Part shown: in pieces, positions 35,438 to 45,910 of the stretch | Layout: every line of letters begins with the position of its first letter | Position numbering within the stretch: the stretch's first letter is position 1 | Source of the DNA: Planctomycetota bacterium | Lineage (GTDB): Bacteria > Planctomycetota > Phycisphaerae > Phycisphaerales > SM1A02 | Assembly: GCA_016872835.1 (NCBI GenBank) | Contig: VGYX01000012.1 | Coordinates: 27,065-91,064, forward strand | Length of the DNA stretch: 64,000 nt | Direction of reading: 5' to 3' | Translations under genes and position numbers: made by a program | The notes under the pieces: generated by a model | What the model was told of the DNA's origin: nothing | Database searches by the model: none | What the model saw: the letters and a program-made list of their open reading frames with translations, nothing else

Positions 35438-37853
35438 TCGCGCCGAGAGCGAGACGCCCCGCGTGGGTGCCGCGGTGCTGCCGGATCCCGGTTCGGTGCC
35501 GCACGATTCGGCGACCACGCATGTCACCGGTCGCAGCGAGTATGTGGACGACCGTCCGATGCTGCGCGGGGAACTGCTGTGTGGCATCGTCTACAGCCCG
35601 CACGCGCGCGCGCGCCTGACACGACTGGATCTTTCGGCCGCGCTCGCGGTGCCGGGTGTGGCCTGCGCCGTGACGGCCGCCGACGTGGCGCACAACCTGT
35701 GGGGCAGCATCATCGTGGACCAGCCGCTGCTCGTGGAGCAGGAGGCCCAGTACGCCGGCGAGGTGGTCGCTGTCCTTGCCGCCGAGAGCCGCGAGTCGCT
35801 GGCGAAGGCCATGCGTGCGGTGCGTGTGGAATGGGAGAAGCTTCCGGCGATCCGCTCGATCGATCAGGCGGTGGCGGCGGGCGCGTTCATCGGTGCCGAG
35901 CGCTCCATCGCCCGCGGAGACGCTGACGCTGCGCTTGCCGCGGCGCCTCACCGTCTCTCCGGCACGGTCGTGATCGAGGGCGCCGATCATTTTTATCTGG
36001 AGAGCCAGGCGGCGATCGCCTACCCGCGCGCGGACGGGCCGATGGAGGTGCATTCGTCCACACAGCATCCGACCGAGACGCAGCATGTGGTGGCGGAGGC
36101 CATCGGCGTTCCCTTCAACGAAGTCGTCTGCATCGCGCGCCGGCTGGGTGGAGGTTTCGGCGGCAAGGAGTCGCAGGCCGCGCCCATCGCCGCCTACGCC
36201 GCGCTCGTGGCCCGCAAGACCGGCCGTCCCGCGCGTCTTGCGATCAGCAAGGACGACGACATGATCATCACGGGCAAGCGCAACCCGTTCCAGATCCGAT
36301 ACGAGGTCGGATTCGACGGCGAAGGGCGGTTGCTCGCGCTGAAGGCCCAACTCCACTCGGATGGCGGCGCCTACGCCGATCTTTCCACGGCGATCATGGA
36401 GCGCGCGCTGCTCCACAGCGACAACGCCTATTGCATCCCCGACATGCACGTGCGCGGGCAGGTCTGCCGAACGAATCACCACCCACACACGGCATTCCGC
36501 GGTTTCGGGGGCCCGAAGGGAGTGGCCATGATCGAGTCGGTGATCGAGGACGTCGCACGGACCTTGGGTCGTGACGCGCTCGATGTCCGCAAGCGCAACG
36601 TGTACGCGCCCGGCCGCGACACCACGCACTACGGTCAGAAGGTCGAGAACAACTGTCTTCCCGCGCTGTTCGAGTCGCTCGAGGCGCGGTGCGACTACCG
36701 CCGCCGGCGCGAGGACATCACGAAGTGGAACGCCGACCGCTCGAGCAACCCACGCGGGCTCTCCATGACGGCGGTGAAGTTCGGCATCTCGTTCACCACC
36801 CGCTTCCTGAATCAGGCGAACGCGCTGGTGAACGTGCATCGGGATGGCACGGTGCAGGTGTCGACGGGCGCGGTCGAGATGGGGCAGGGGGTGAACACGC
36901 GCATCGCCGCGATCGTGGCCGAGCGCCTCGGCGTGCCGATCGGTGCGGTGCGGGTGATGGTCACCTCGACCGAGAAGAACGCGAACACCTCGCCCACCGC
37001 CGCGAGCGCGGGCACCGACCTGAACGGCGCTGCCGCGGCCGCCGCGTGCGATCGCATCTGTGCGCGACTGGCGAACCTTGCGCTGCATCTGCGTGACCTG
37101 CCGCCCGAGCGCTGGCCCTCGCGTACCGCGGGGCTCGGCACCCAGCCCGAGGCGCAGGTCACCGACCACCCGCCCGCTGAGCCGGTGCGTTTCGAGGCTG
37201 GCCGCGTGCATGCCGGTCCGTTCTCGATCGCCTTCGCCGACCTCGCCCGCGAGGCGTGGCTCAGCCGCATCTCCATCTGCGAATATGGTCATTTCGCCAC
37301 GCCAGATCTGGGCTTCAACAAGCTCACGGGCCAGGGCCGTGCCTTCCTCTATTACACGCAGGGGGTGGCGGCCAGCGAGGTGGAGATCGATCGCTTCTCC
37401 GGCGAGGTGAAGGTTCGCCGCGTGGACCTGCTGATGGACATGGGCCGCCCGATCAACCATGCGCTCGATGTCGGGCAGGTGACGGGCGGCTTCGTGCAGG
37501 GGATGGGATGGGTCACCACCGAGCATCTCTTCTACAACGCCGATGGTCTGCTCGTGTCGCACTCGCCGAGCACCTACAAGATCCCGAGCATCCAGGACAC
37601 GCCGCGCGTCTTCAACGCGCATCTTGTCTTCAACGAGGGCAACGCCGCGAACATCCGAGGCACGAAGGCCGCGGGCGAGCCGCCGCTGCTGCTGTCGCTC
37701 TCGGTCTGGACGGCGATCCGTGACGCGGTCATGAACGCGCGCGCGGCCCGCTCTGGGGGTCGTGACCTTGTTCCAATGGCCATCCCAGCCACCGCCGAGC
37801 GCGTGCTGCGCGCGCTTGAGCCTGAAGCCTTCGCCGCCATCGAGACGCGCTGA
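35430..37853 (+). CDS. xdhB: xanthine dehydrogenase molybdopterin-binding subunit
   Basis: RLGGGFGGKESQ; HTAFRGFGGPKG; GAVEMGQGVNTRIAAIVA; GTKAAGEPPLLLSLSVW. Confidence 0.95.
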   Translation: MADRAESETPRVGAAVLPDPGSVPHDSATTHVTGRSEYVDDRPMLRGELLCGIVYSPHARARLTRLDLSAALAVPGVACAVTAADVAHNLWGSIIVDQPLLVEQEAQYAGEVVAVLAAESRESLAKAMRAVRVEWEKLPAIRSIDQAVAAGAFIGAERSIARGDADAALAAAPHRLSGTVVIEGADHFYLESQAAIAYPRADGPMEVHSSTQHPTETQHVVAEAIGVPFNEVVCIARRLGGGFGGKESQAAPIAAYAALVARKTGRPARLAISKDDDMIITGKRNPFQIRYEVGFDGEGRLLALKAQLHSDGGAYADLSTAIMERALLHSDNAYCIPDMHVRGQVCRTNHHPHTAFRGFGGPKGVAMIESVIEDVARTLGRDALDVRKRNVYAPGRDTTHYGQKVENNCLPALFESLEARCDYRRRREDITKWNADRSSNPRGLSMTAVKFGISFTTRFLNQANALVNVHRDGTVQVSTGAVEMGQGVNTRIAAIVAERLGVPIGAVRVMVTSTEKNANTSPTAASAGTDLNGAAAAAACDRICARLANLALHLRDLPPERWPSRTAGLGTQPEAQVTDHPPAEPVRFEAGRVHAGPFSIAFADLAREAWLSRISICEYGHFATPDLGFNKLTGQGRAFLYYTQGVAASEVEIDRFSGEVKVRRVDLLMDMGRPINHALDVGQVTGGFVQGMGWVTTEHLFYNADGLLVSHSPSTYKIPSIQDTPRVFNAHLVFNEGNAANIRGTKAAGEPPLLLSLSVWTAIRDAVMNARAARSGGRDLVPMAIPATAERVLRALEPEAFAAIETR

Positions 37854-37854
37854 C

Positions 37855-38670
37855 ATGGCTGCGCCCGTGCACGACTACCTGCATCACGCCTCGCGCCTCG
37901 CGGAGCGCGGCGTCGCGTTCATCACGGTCACGCTCGTGCAGCCCGAGGGCCATGTGCCGCAGGACATCGGGGCGAAGGCGATCATCACGGCCGAGGGTCT
38001 CGCGTGGGGCACGGTGGGGGGCGGTCGCCTTGAGGCCGCGGCGATCGACCACGCCAGGGGCATGCTTGCCCGCGCCACCGACGGCGCCGGTGTGCCCCAG
38101 CCCGTCGCGCCCGAACTCGTGCGCTACGAACTCGCCCGTGACCTGAACATGGTGTGCGGTGGCGCCGCGTCGCTGTTCTACGAGGTCGCCACCGCGGCCA
38201 CCTGGAACATCGTGGTGTTCGGGGCGGGTCATGTGGCGCAGGCGACCGTGGGGCTGCTTGCCACGTTCCACTGCAATCTCACCTGCATCGATCCGAGACA
38301 GGAATGGCTCGCGCGCCTCGCGCCTCGCCCGAACCTCCGCACGGTGCTCGTGCCGGAGCCCGCGGAGGCCGTGACCGCCTTGCCGGCTGGCGCCTTCGTG
38401 CTCTGCATGACCCAAGGTCATGCCACCGACTTGCCGATCGTGCGCGAGCTGCTGCGTGCGGGGACGGCCCGCTTTATCGGCGTGATAGGCAGCGAACCCA
38501 AGGCACGAACCATGCGCAGCGCGCTTCTGAAGGAGGGCTTCGCCGAGGCCGCCGTCGTCGCCATTCGCTGTCCGCTGGGGCTTGCGATCGGCTCGAACGC
38601 ACCCGCGGAAATCGCGGTCAGCATCGCCGCGCAGCTGCTGCAGGTGCGTGACACGTCCGCCGCGTCCTGA
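37855..38670 (+). CDS. xdhC: xanthine dehydrogenase accessory protein XdhC
   Basis: GTVGGGRLEAAAI; NMVCGGAASLFYE; VVFGAGHVAQA; DPRQEWLARL; MTQGHATDLPIV; IGVIGSEPKA. Confidence 0.93.
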   Translation: MAAPVHDYLHHASRLAERGVAFITVTLVQPEGHVPQDIGAKAIITAEGLAWGTVGGGRLEAAAIDHARGMLARATDGAGVPQPVAPELVRYELARDLNMVCGGAASLFYEVATAATWNIVVFGAGHVAQATVGLLATFHCNLTCIDPRQEWLARLAPRPNLRTVLVPEPAEAVTALPAGAFVLCMTQGHATDLPIVRELLRAGTARFIGVIGSEPKARTMRSALLKEGFAEAAVVAIRCPLGLAIGSNAPAEIAVSIAAQLLQVRDTSAAS

Positions 38671-38707
38671 TCGTCACCTGAGCCGCGACATGCGGCGGGT
38701 TGCCCGG

Positions 38708-38713
38708 TACCAT
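38708..38713 (+). promoter_or_regulatory. putative -10 element of the RND operon (TACCAT-6nt-ATG)
   Basis: 6-nt spacing to ATG 38720. Confidence 0.4.
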
Positions 38714-38719
38714 CCCGCG

Positions 38720-40267
38720 ATGCTTCGGCACTTGTGGTCCGCACCAGAACGATGGCTGGCGATCCTCGTCGCGGGCGTCGTGGCGGGCTGCATGGTGGGC
38801 CCCGACTACACGCGACCCGAGCCGCTGCTGCCACAGGCGTTCAAGACTCCCGAGCCGGCGCAGGTGCGTGTCGATGCTGACGCGGACCTGAACGATTGGT
38901 GGAAGCGCTTCAACGACTCCAAGCTCGACGAGCTGATCGAGCGGGCACAGAGGGGCAACATCACCCTTATGCAGGCGGGTGTGAGCATCGCTCAGTACCG
39001 CAGCGGATACGGCATCAGCTACAGCCAGCTCTTCCCGAGCCTCGATCTCGGTTCCAACTACAACTACTCCCTGTTCAACACCGCCCAGGTCGGCGCCGAC
39101 ACGCCTTCCGCCCCGTTCAACCAGTGGGGCTACGGCGTGCGGATCGCCAGCTGGGAGATCGACCTGTTCGGCAAGATCCGTCGCGGCATGGAGGCCTCGC
39201 AGGCCCGGCTGCAGGCGAGCGTGGAAGGCTGGCGGCTCGCGATCGTGAGCCTTCGCGCCGAGGTGGCGACCTCGTACCTCACGATCCGCACGCTGCAGGC
39301 GCAGCGGGACCTCGCGGTTCGCAACGTCGACCTGCTGCAGCAGATCTACGACGCCACGAAGGCGAAGTACAAGGCCGGCACCGCCTCGCAGATCGATCTC
39401 AGCGAATCGGCGGCGCAGCTCGCGACCTCGAAGGCCACCGTGCCCAAGCTCGAGGCCGCCATCAAGACCCAGTGCAACGGCCTCAGCGTGCTGCTGGGCG
39501 AGGCCCCTGGGCCCATGCAGGACGAACTTGCCGCGAGCGCCCCGATTCCGCTGATCGAGGGCGAGACCGCGATCGGCATTCCGAGCGACCTGCTGCGACG
39601 CCGCGCCGATGTGCTGCAGGCGGAACGGCTGCTCATGGCCGCCACGGCCGAGATCGGCGTGGCCGAGGCCGGTTACTACCCCGACCTGCGCCTGAACGGC
39701 ACGTTCGGCATCGCCGCCACGGACTTCTCGGGCCTCGGCGACATCATGAACCAGACCTACACGGTTGGTCCGACCCTTACCTGGAACTTCTTCAATGGCG
39801 GGTTGGTCACCAGCCAGGTCCAGTTGAAGCGGGCGGTGGCACTGGGTTCGGCGCTGCAGTGGCGGCAGGCCCTGCTCAACGCCGCCGGCGAGGTGCAGAG
39901 CGCCATCGACAACTACGCGGGTGCCCGTCTGCAGGTGAAGGCGTACACCGACACGCTCAGTGACATGAAGAACGTCTACGACCTGGCCCTGTCGCGCTAC
40001 AAGGCGGGCACGATCAACATCACGCAGCTGCTGCAGCTGGCCCAGTACGTTCTGGAAGCTGAGAACGGCTACGCGCAGGCGCGCGGCCTCACCTCGCAGA
40101 ACCTCGTGGGCCTGTATCGAAGCCTCGGCGGGGGATGGGAGAGCGTGCAGGTGCCCGCCGCCGGCGACGACGCCTTCGAGAAGGACGGTCCCGACATGTG
40201 GAAGAAGCAGCCGAAGTTGCCGAGCGAGAACCCGGCCGCGCCGGCCGATCAGGGAGTGAACGGATGA
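38720..40267 (+). CDS. NodT-family outer-membrane efflux lipoprotein
   Basis: lipobox VAGCMVGPDYTRP; IASWEIDLFGKIRRGMEASQA; GIPSDLLRRRADVLQAERLL; YPDLRLNGTFGI. Confidence 0.95.
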   Translation: MLRHLWSAPERWLAILVAGVVAGCMVGPDYTRPEPLLPQAFKTPEPAQVRVDADADLNDWWKRFNDSKLDELIERAQRGNITLMQAGVSIAQYRSGYGISYSQLFPSLDLGSNYNYSLFNTAQVGADTPSAPFNQWGYGVRIASWEIDLFGKIRRGMEASQARLQASVEGWRLAIVSLRAEVATSYLTIRTLQAQRDLAVRNVDLLQQIYDATKAKYKAGTASQIDLSESAAQLATSKATVPKLEAAIKTQCNGLSVLLGEAPGPMQDELAASAPIPLIEGETAIGIPSDLLRRRADVLQAERLLMAATAEIGVAEAGYYPDLRLNGTFGIAATDFSGLGDIMNQTYTVGPTLTWNFFNGGLVTSQVQLKRAVALGSALQWRQALLNAAGEVQSAIDNYAGARLQVKAYTDTLSDMKNVYDLALSRYKAGTINITQLLQLAQYVLEAENGYAQARGLTSQNLVGLYRSLGGGWESVQVPAAGDDAFEKDGPDMWKKQPKLPSENPAAPADQGVNG

Positions 40268-41409
40268 TGACGCACCCACGACGCCTTCTCGCCTCGGCCC
40301 TGTTCGGCGCGCTCGCCGCGTGCGGCCAGCAGCCGCCACCCGCGCGCCCCGAGGGTGTCCCTGTGACCACCGTGGCCGTCGCTAAGCGCGACGTCCGGAT
40401 GCGGATGAACTACCCCGGCATCATCACCTCGCCGCGCGGCATCCAGCTCGTGGCGCGCGTGCCGGGCTTCCTGCTCAAGCAGGGCACCGCCGACGGCGCG
40501 GTCACGAAGCCCGGCGACGTGATCTACCGCATCGACCCGCGGCAGTACGAGGCCGCGGTGCTCGCCGCCGAGGGCAAGCTTGCCGAGGCGACGGCGCAGC
40601 GCAACTACGCCAAGCTCGAGCGCGACCGCAACGAGCCGCTCGTGAAGCAGAACGCGATCAGCCAGCAGATGTTCGACGACCTCGTGACCAAGTACGAGTC
40701 GGCGCAGGGCCAGATGGAAGTGGCACAGGCGCAGCTCGTGAACGCGAAGCTCGACCTCTCGTACTGCACGGTCAGCAGCCCCTTCGCTGGCGTGCTGGGG
40801 CCCAGCGCCTACTTCGAGGGCGCCGTCGTGGGCGAGGCGAACACGCGCAACCTGAACACGCTGGTGCAGATCGACCCGATGTGGGTGCAGTTCAGCCCCT
40901 CGTCCAAGGAATGGCCGCGCTTCCAGGAGTTGATGGCCAAGGGCAGCTTGCCCGTGCAGCTCACCACCGACGGTGACCGGCCGGCGAAGGCCTCGGGCCG
41001 CCTGATCTTCGCCGACAACCAGGTCTCCACCAGCACGAGCACGCTCATGCTGCGTGCGGAGTTCCCGAACGCCTCGGGCGCCTTCCGGCCCGGCGCCTAC
41101 GCCAACGTCACCGTGGACGTCGGCGACCTCGGCGACTGCCTCGTGCTGCCGGAGCGTGCCGCGTTCGCGCGCCTCTCCGACATCTTCGTCTGGCGCGTGA
41201 AGTCCGACGACACCGTCGAGTCGGTCTCGATCAAGCCCATCAAGGTGGAGGATGGTGACCTCGCCTTCACCAGCACGCTGCAGGTCGGCGACCGCATCGT
41301 GGTCGACGGCATCCAGCGCCTGAAGGCGGGCAGCAAGATCATCGACACCGGCGCGCAGGCCGCCAAGCCTGCTCCGGCCGCGCCTGCCGCGACGGGAGCC
41401 GCGAAGTAA
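40264..41409 (+). CDS. RND efflux periplasmic adaptor (MFP)
   Basis: lipobox ALAAC; PGIITSPRGIQLVARVPGFLLKQ; YRIDPRQYEAAVLAAEGKLAEA; CTVSSPFAGVLG. Confidence 0.95.
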   Translation: MMTHPRRLLASALFGALAACGQQPPPARPEGVPVTTVAVAKRDVRMRMNYPGIITSPRGIQLVARVPGFLLKQGTADGAVTKPGDVIYRIDPRQYEAAVLAAEGKLAEATAQRNYAKLERDRNEPLVKQNAISQQMFDDLVTKYESAQGQMEVAQAQLVNAKLDLSYCTVSSPFAGVLGPSAYFEGAVVGEANTRNLNTLVQIDPMWVQFSPSSKEWPRFQELMAKGSLPVQLTTDGDRPAKASGRLIFADNQVSTSTSTLMLRAEFPNASGAFRPGAYANVTVDVGDLGDCLVLPERAAFARLSDIFVWRVKSDDTVESVSIKPIKVEDGDLAFTSTLQVGDRIVVDGIQRLKAGSKIIDTGAQAAKPAPAAPAATGAAK

Positions 41410-41432
41410 GGCCCCGGGGCCCGAACGCAGCC

Positions 41433-44400
41433 ATGGTGCGCTTCTTCATCCATCGTCCGATCTTCGCCAGCGTGATCGCCATCATCACGGCGCTCGCCGG
41501 CGCGATCGCCATGGTGATCCTGCCCATCGCGCAGTTCCCGAACGTGGTGCCGCCGACGGTGCAGGTGAACAGCACCTACAACGGCGCCGACGCGCTCACC
41601 GTGGCCAACTCGGTCACCATGCCGCTCGAGAACCAGATCAACGGCGTCGAGGGCATGCTGTACATGTCCTCGAACAGCACCAACAATGGCACGTCGAACA
41701 TCACGGTCACGTTCGAGGTGGGCTACGACCTGAACATCGGCGCGGTCGACGTGCTCAACCGCGTGCAGTCGGCCATGCCGCAGCTGCCGCAGGCCGTGCA
41801 GAACCTCGGCGTCACGATCAACAAGCAGTCGACCAACCTCACGGTGGTCGTCTCGCTGCTCTCGCCGGACGGATCCTACGACAGCACCTTCCTGTCGAAC
41901 TACGCCAACGCCATCGTGCAGCCCGTGCTCAGTCGCGTGGACGGTGTGGGCAACATCACCATCTTCGGCCTGCTGCAGTACAGCATGCGCGTGTGGCTCG
42001 ATCCCGCGCGCCTCACCGCGATGAACCTGTCGCCGCAGGACGTGGCGAGCGCGGTCTACGACCAGAACCAGCAGGCCGCGATCGGCAGCGTGGGCGCAGC
42101 GCCCACCGTGGGCTCGCCAAGCTTCAACCTGATGCTCACGACCAAGGGGCGCCTCGTCTCGGCCAAGGACTTCGAGGACATCGTCGTGCGCACCGGCGCC
42201 GACGGCGCCATCGTGCGGGTGTCCGATGTCGGCCGCGTGGAGCTGGGCGCGTACCAGTACAGCAGCACCTCGAGCCTCAATGGCGGAAGCACCGGCGCGC
42301 TGGGCATCTACCAGCTGCCCACCGCCAACGCCTACGACGTGGTGGAGAAGATCGAGGAGCAGATGCGCCGGCTCGAACCGCTGCTGCCGCCCGGCGTGAA
42401 GTGGCAGGTCACCTACGACAGCACCAAGTTCGTCTCGGCCTCGATCGAGGAACTCATCAAGACGCTCGTGGAGGCAGGCCTGCTGGTGCTGGCCGTGATC
42501 TTCATCTTCCTGCAGAGCGGGCGTGCCACGCTGATCCCGATGATCGCGATCCCGGTCTCGATCGTGGGCACCTTCGCCGTCATGGCGGCGGCCGGTTTCA
42601 GCATCAACACCCTCACGCTGCTCGGCCTCGTGCTCGCGATCGGCCTGGTGGTCGACGACTCGATCATCGTGGTGGAGAACGTGTACCGGCAGCTCGAACT
42701 CGGCGCGCCGAACGGCGTGGTCGCCGCCGAGCGGGCCATGAAGGAAGTGGCGGGACCGATCGTCGCGACGAGCAGCGTGCTGCTGGCGGTGTTCATCCCG
42801 GCGTCGCTCATGCCCGGCATCACCGGCCAGCTGTACAACCAGTTCGCCCTGACGATCGCGTTCAGCATCGCGCTGAGCATGGTGAACTCGCTCACGCTCT
42901 CGCCGGCGCTCTGCGCGGTGTTCCTGCAGAAGCCGCACGAGACGAAGTTCAAGCCCTTCGTGCTGTTCAACCAGGGCTTCGACTGGGCGACCCACAAGTA
43001 CTCCACCCTCGTGCGTTGGCTCGCGCACCGCTGGTGGATCATCGCGGTGGCGTTCCTGTTGGGCGCCATCGGCGTGTTCCAGCTGCTCGAGCGCACGCCG
43101 ACCGCGTTCATCCCGAACGAGGACCAGGGCTACTACTTCGTGGGCGTGCAGCTGCCGCCGGGATGCAGCCTGGAGCGCACGGAAGCCGTCAGCAAGAAGG
43201 TGCTTGAGATCGTCCGGCAGGATCCCGCCGTGGTGGACGTGATCGAGAACAACGGCTTCAACGTCATGACGTACGTCACGCAGACCAACGCGGCGTTCAT
43301 CATCGTGGTGCTGAAGCCGTGGGACGAGCGCGATCCGTTCACGGAGAACGCCCGCGCCATCCTCCAGCGCACGGCACCAAAGCTGCTCTCGATCCCCGAG
43401 GGCATCGCGATGCCATTCCCGCCGTCCCCGATCCCGGGCCTCGGCACGGTCGCTGGCTGGCAGGTGCAACTCGAGGACGTGAGCGGGCAGGGCTTCAACT
43501 TCCTGGCCGGTGCCGCGAACGACCTCATGGAGGCTTTGCAGAAGCGGCCCGAGGTCGCGGGCCTGAACACGCCGTTCCAGTCGCAGGTGCCCATGGTGCG
43601 CATCAAGGTCGACCGTACCAAGGCCATGAACTATGGCCTGAACATGAGCGACATCTTCGCCGCCATGGGTCAGACGCTGGGGCAGTCGTTCATCAACAAC
43701 TTCAACGAGTTCAACCAGGTCTACAACGTGATGGTGCAGGCCGACGCGACCAGCCGCATGCGCCTGAGTGACGTGTTCAAGCTGTACGTGCGGAACAAGA
43801 GTGGCGGCATGGTGCCCCTGAGCACCTTCGCCGACTTCGAGTTCATCGTCGGCACCGACAACGCCACACGCTACAACCTCTACAACACGATCCAGCTCAA
43901 CGGCTCCACCGGCCCTGGCCACGGCTCGGGTGACGCCATCAAGGCGGTCGAGGAGGAGTGCGCGCGCGTGCTGCCCGATGGCGTCACCTATGAGTGGACC
44001 GGCACCACCTATCAGCAGATCGAGGCGGGCAACTATGCGCCTTTCGTCTTCATCATGGCGATCGTGGCGGTCTTCCTACTGCTCGCCGCGCTCTACGAGA
44101 GCTGGATCCTTCCGCTGAACGTGCTGCTGGCGGTCACCTTCGCCGTGCTCGGCGCCCTGGTGTTCATGCACATCCGGGAGCGCGCGCTCGACGTGTACGC
44201 GCAGATCGGCATGGTCATGCTCGTCGGCCTCGCTGCGAAGAACGCCATCCTGATCGTGGAGTTCGCCAAGATGCGCTATGACCAGGGCGAGTCGGTCATC
44301 GACGCTGCGGTGAACGCCTCGCACCAGCGACTGCGGCCCATCATGATGACGGCCATCGCCTTCATCCTGGGCATCGCGCCGCTCGTGGTGGCCGTGGGCG

Positions 44401-44606
44401 CCGGCGCCAACAGCCGGCAGTCGATCGGCACCACCGTCATGGGCGGCATGATCGGATCGGCGACCTTCGACCAGCTCGTGGTGCCGGTGTTCTTCGTGAT
44501 GATCGTGGGCTTCGCCGCGCGTCACGGTCTCGTGAAGCGCATGCCGCACGGCGAGCCGACCATCAAGGCAGGCCCGGGCGAGACGCCACCGCCGGCCGCG
44601 CACTGA
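41433..44606 (+). CDS. RND (HAE1-family) multidrug efflux permease
   Basis: MVRFFIHRPIFASVIAIITALAGAIA; GLVVDDSIIVVENVYRQLE; GLAAKNAILIVEFAK. Confidence 0.97.
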   Translation: MVRFFIHRPIFASVIAIITALAGAIAMVILPIAQFPNVVPPTVQVNSTYNGADALTVANSVTMPLENQINGVEGMLYMSSNSTNNGTSNITVTFEVGYDLNIGAVDVLNRVQSAMPQLPQAVQNLGVTINKQSTNLTVVVSLLSPDGSYDSTFLSNYANAIVQPVLSRVDGVGNITIFGLLQYSMRVWLDPARLTAMNLSPQDVASAVYDQNQQAAIGSVGAAPTVGSPSFNLMLTTKGRLVSAKDFEDIVVRTGADGAIVRVSDVGRVELGAYQYSSTSSLNGGSTGALGIYQLPTANAYDVVEKIEEQMRRLEPLLPPGVKWQVTYDSTKFVSASIEELIKTLVEAGLLVLAVIFIFLQSGRATLIPMIAIPVSIVGTFAVMAAAGFSINTLTLLGLVLAIGLVVDDSIIVVENVYRQLELGAPNGVVAAERAMKEVAGPIVATSSVLLAVFIPASLMPGITGQLYNQFALTIAFSIALSMVNSLTLSPALCAVFLQKPHETKFKPFVLFNQGFDWATHKYSTLVRWLAHRWWIIAVAFLLGAIGVFQLLERTPTAFIPNEDQGYYFVGVQLPPGCSLERTEAVSKKVLEIVRQDPAVVDVIENNGFNVMTYVTQTNAAFIIVVLKPWDERDPFTENARAILQRTAPKLLSIPEGIAMPFPPSPIPGLGTVAGWQVQLEDVSGQGFNFLAGAANDLMEALQKRPEVAGLNTPFQSQVPMVRIKVDRTKAMNYGLNMSDIFAAMGQTLGQSFINNFNEFNQVYNVMVQADATSRMRLSDVFKLYVRNKSGGMVPLSTFADFEFIVGTDNATRYNLYNTIQLNGSTGPGHGSGDAIKAVEEECARVLPDGVTYEWTGTTYQQIEAGNYAPFVFIMAIVAVFLLLAALYESWILPLNVLLAVTFAVLGALVFMHIRERALDVYAQIGMVMLVGLAAKNAILIVEFAKMRYDQGESVIDAAVNASHQRLRPIMMTAIAFILGIAPLVVAVGAGANSRQSIGTTVMGGMIGSATFDQLVVPVFFVMIVGFAARHGLVKRMPHGEPTIKAGPGETPPPAAH

Positions 44607-44647
44607 CCCCGCACGGGTCGGCGCGGCGCGCAGCCCCGGACGGCGCG

Positions 44648-45748
44648 TCAGCTGATCGTGAGCGTCGGGCGCTCGGCCGCGTTGCCGCTCATCGCTGCCA
44701 GGCTCGCCTGCGCCGCCACCTGCTGGCAGAGCACGTCGAGCGACTTCGACATGGCGGGCACTTCCCAGTTGCGGAGCGGCGTGCCCTCGTCGCCGTTTCG
44801 GCGCAGGTCCACGTGAATGGGAAGCGAGCCCAGGAACGGCAGCCCCATCGTCTGCGCCATGATCTCCGCGCCACCGCGGCCGAACAGGTCGTATTCGGTT
44901 CCATCCGGCGCCGCGAAGAAGCTCATGTTCTCGACCACGCCGAGCACGTCCACGCCCAGATTCTGGAACATGCGCACCGCGCGCCGCGCGTCGTCCTGCG
45001 CCACGCGCTGCGGCGTGCAGACGACCACCGCACCCGTCACCGGCAGCAGCTGGCTCATGGTCAGCGCCACGTCGCCCGTGCCTGGCGGCAGATCGATGAT
45101 CAGGTAGTCCAGCGCGCCCCAGTCCGTCTGGGTGGCCAGCTGCTTGAACGCGCCGTGCGCCATCGGCCCACGCCACACGAGCGCCTTGTCCGGGTCGACG
45201 AGCTTGCCGATCGTCATCGCCTTGATGCCGTGCACCTCGAAGGGCAGCAGCATGTTGCCGCGCGCCCTCGTGCCCACCTGATCCAGCCCCAGCATGGTCG
45301 GCGCGCTCGGGCCGTAGATGTCGGCATCCAGAAGGCCCACCTTGCTGCCGAAGCGCGCCAGGCCGACGGCCAGATTCACGGCCACCGTGCTCTTGCCCAC
45401 GCCGCCCTTGCCGGCGCCCACCGCGATCACCTGCTTCACCAGCGGCAGCGGGCTGCCCTGATCCTGCACCTTCTCGTTCGCCTTGCGCACGTCGGCGGTG
45501 AACTCGATCTCGATGGTCTCCAGTGTGGTGCCGCAGGCCTTCGCCTTCGCGTGCACCGCGGCCTCCACGTCCGCGCGGATCTTGTCCTTCATGGGGCAGG
45601 CGGGCGTGGTCAATTCGATCACCAGCCGCACGGCGTCGCCACCCACCGCGATGTGCTTCACCATGCCCAGCGTGACCAGATCCTTGTGGATCTCGGGGTC
45701 CTGGACGGTGCGAAGGGCCTGCTCGACGGCGTCACGATCGAAATGCAT
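44648..45748 (-). CDS. apbC: Mrp/NBP35-family Fe-S cluster carrier ATPase
   Basis: DPEIHKDLVTLGMV; VAVGAGKGGVGKSTVAVNLAVGLA; GLLDADIYGPSAPTML; DYLIIDLPPGTGDVALT. Confidence 0.95.
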   Translation of the reverse strand: MHFDRDAVEQALRTVQDPEIHKDLVTLGMVKHIAVGGDAVRLVIELTTPACPMKDKIRADVEAAVHAKAKACGTTLETIEIEFTADVRKANEKVQDQGSPLPLVKQVIAVGAGKGGVGKSTVAVNLAVGLARFGSKVGLLDADIYGPSAPTMLGLDQVGTRARGNMLLPFEVHGIKAMTIGKLVDPDKALVWRGPMAHGAFKQLATQTDWGALDYLIIDLPPGTGDVALTMSQLLPVTGAVVVCTPQRVAQDDARRAVRMFQNLGVDVLGVVENMSFFAAPDGTEYDLFGRGGAEIMAQTMGLPFLGSLPIHVDLRRNGDEGTPLRNWEVPAMSKSLDVLCQQVAAQASLAAMSGNAAERPTLTIS

Positions 45749-45910
45749 GGGAGGGGGATCCTAGAACCCCTTGGAAACTTCCGCAGCGGGCATTCCCCGA
45801 CGAATTCGCCTCGGCGGGGCAATACCCCCGATGCAGGCCCCGTTCACCGCGCGGTGCGGGCCTCGGACCACGTGGATCCGGGCGCACCGACACCCGAAAG
45901 GAACGGACCC

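Noticed and set aside
35208-37856. 882-aa minus-strand ORF opposite xdhB, plus similar long antisense ORFs (17290..19857, 33953..35587, 23511..24779, 38618..40339)
   Set aside because: Same high-GC antisense artefact; no family motifs
41097-43922. 941-aa minus-strand ORF opposite the RND permease
   Set aside because: His/Asp/Arg-rich shadow translation; the plus strand is an unmistakable HAE1 permease
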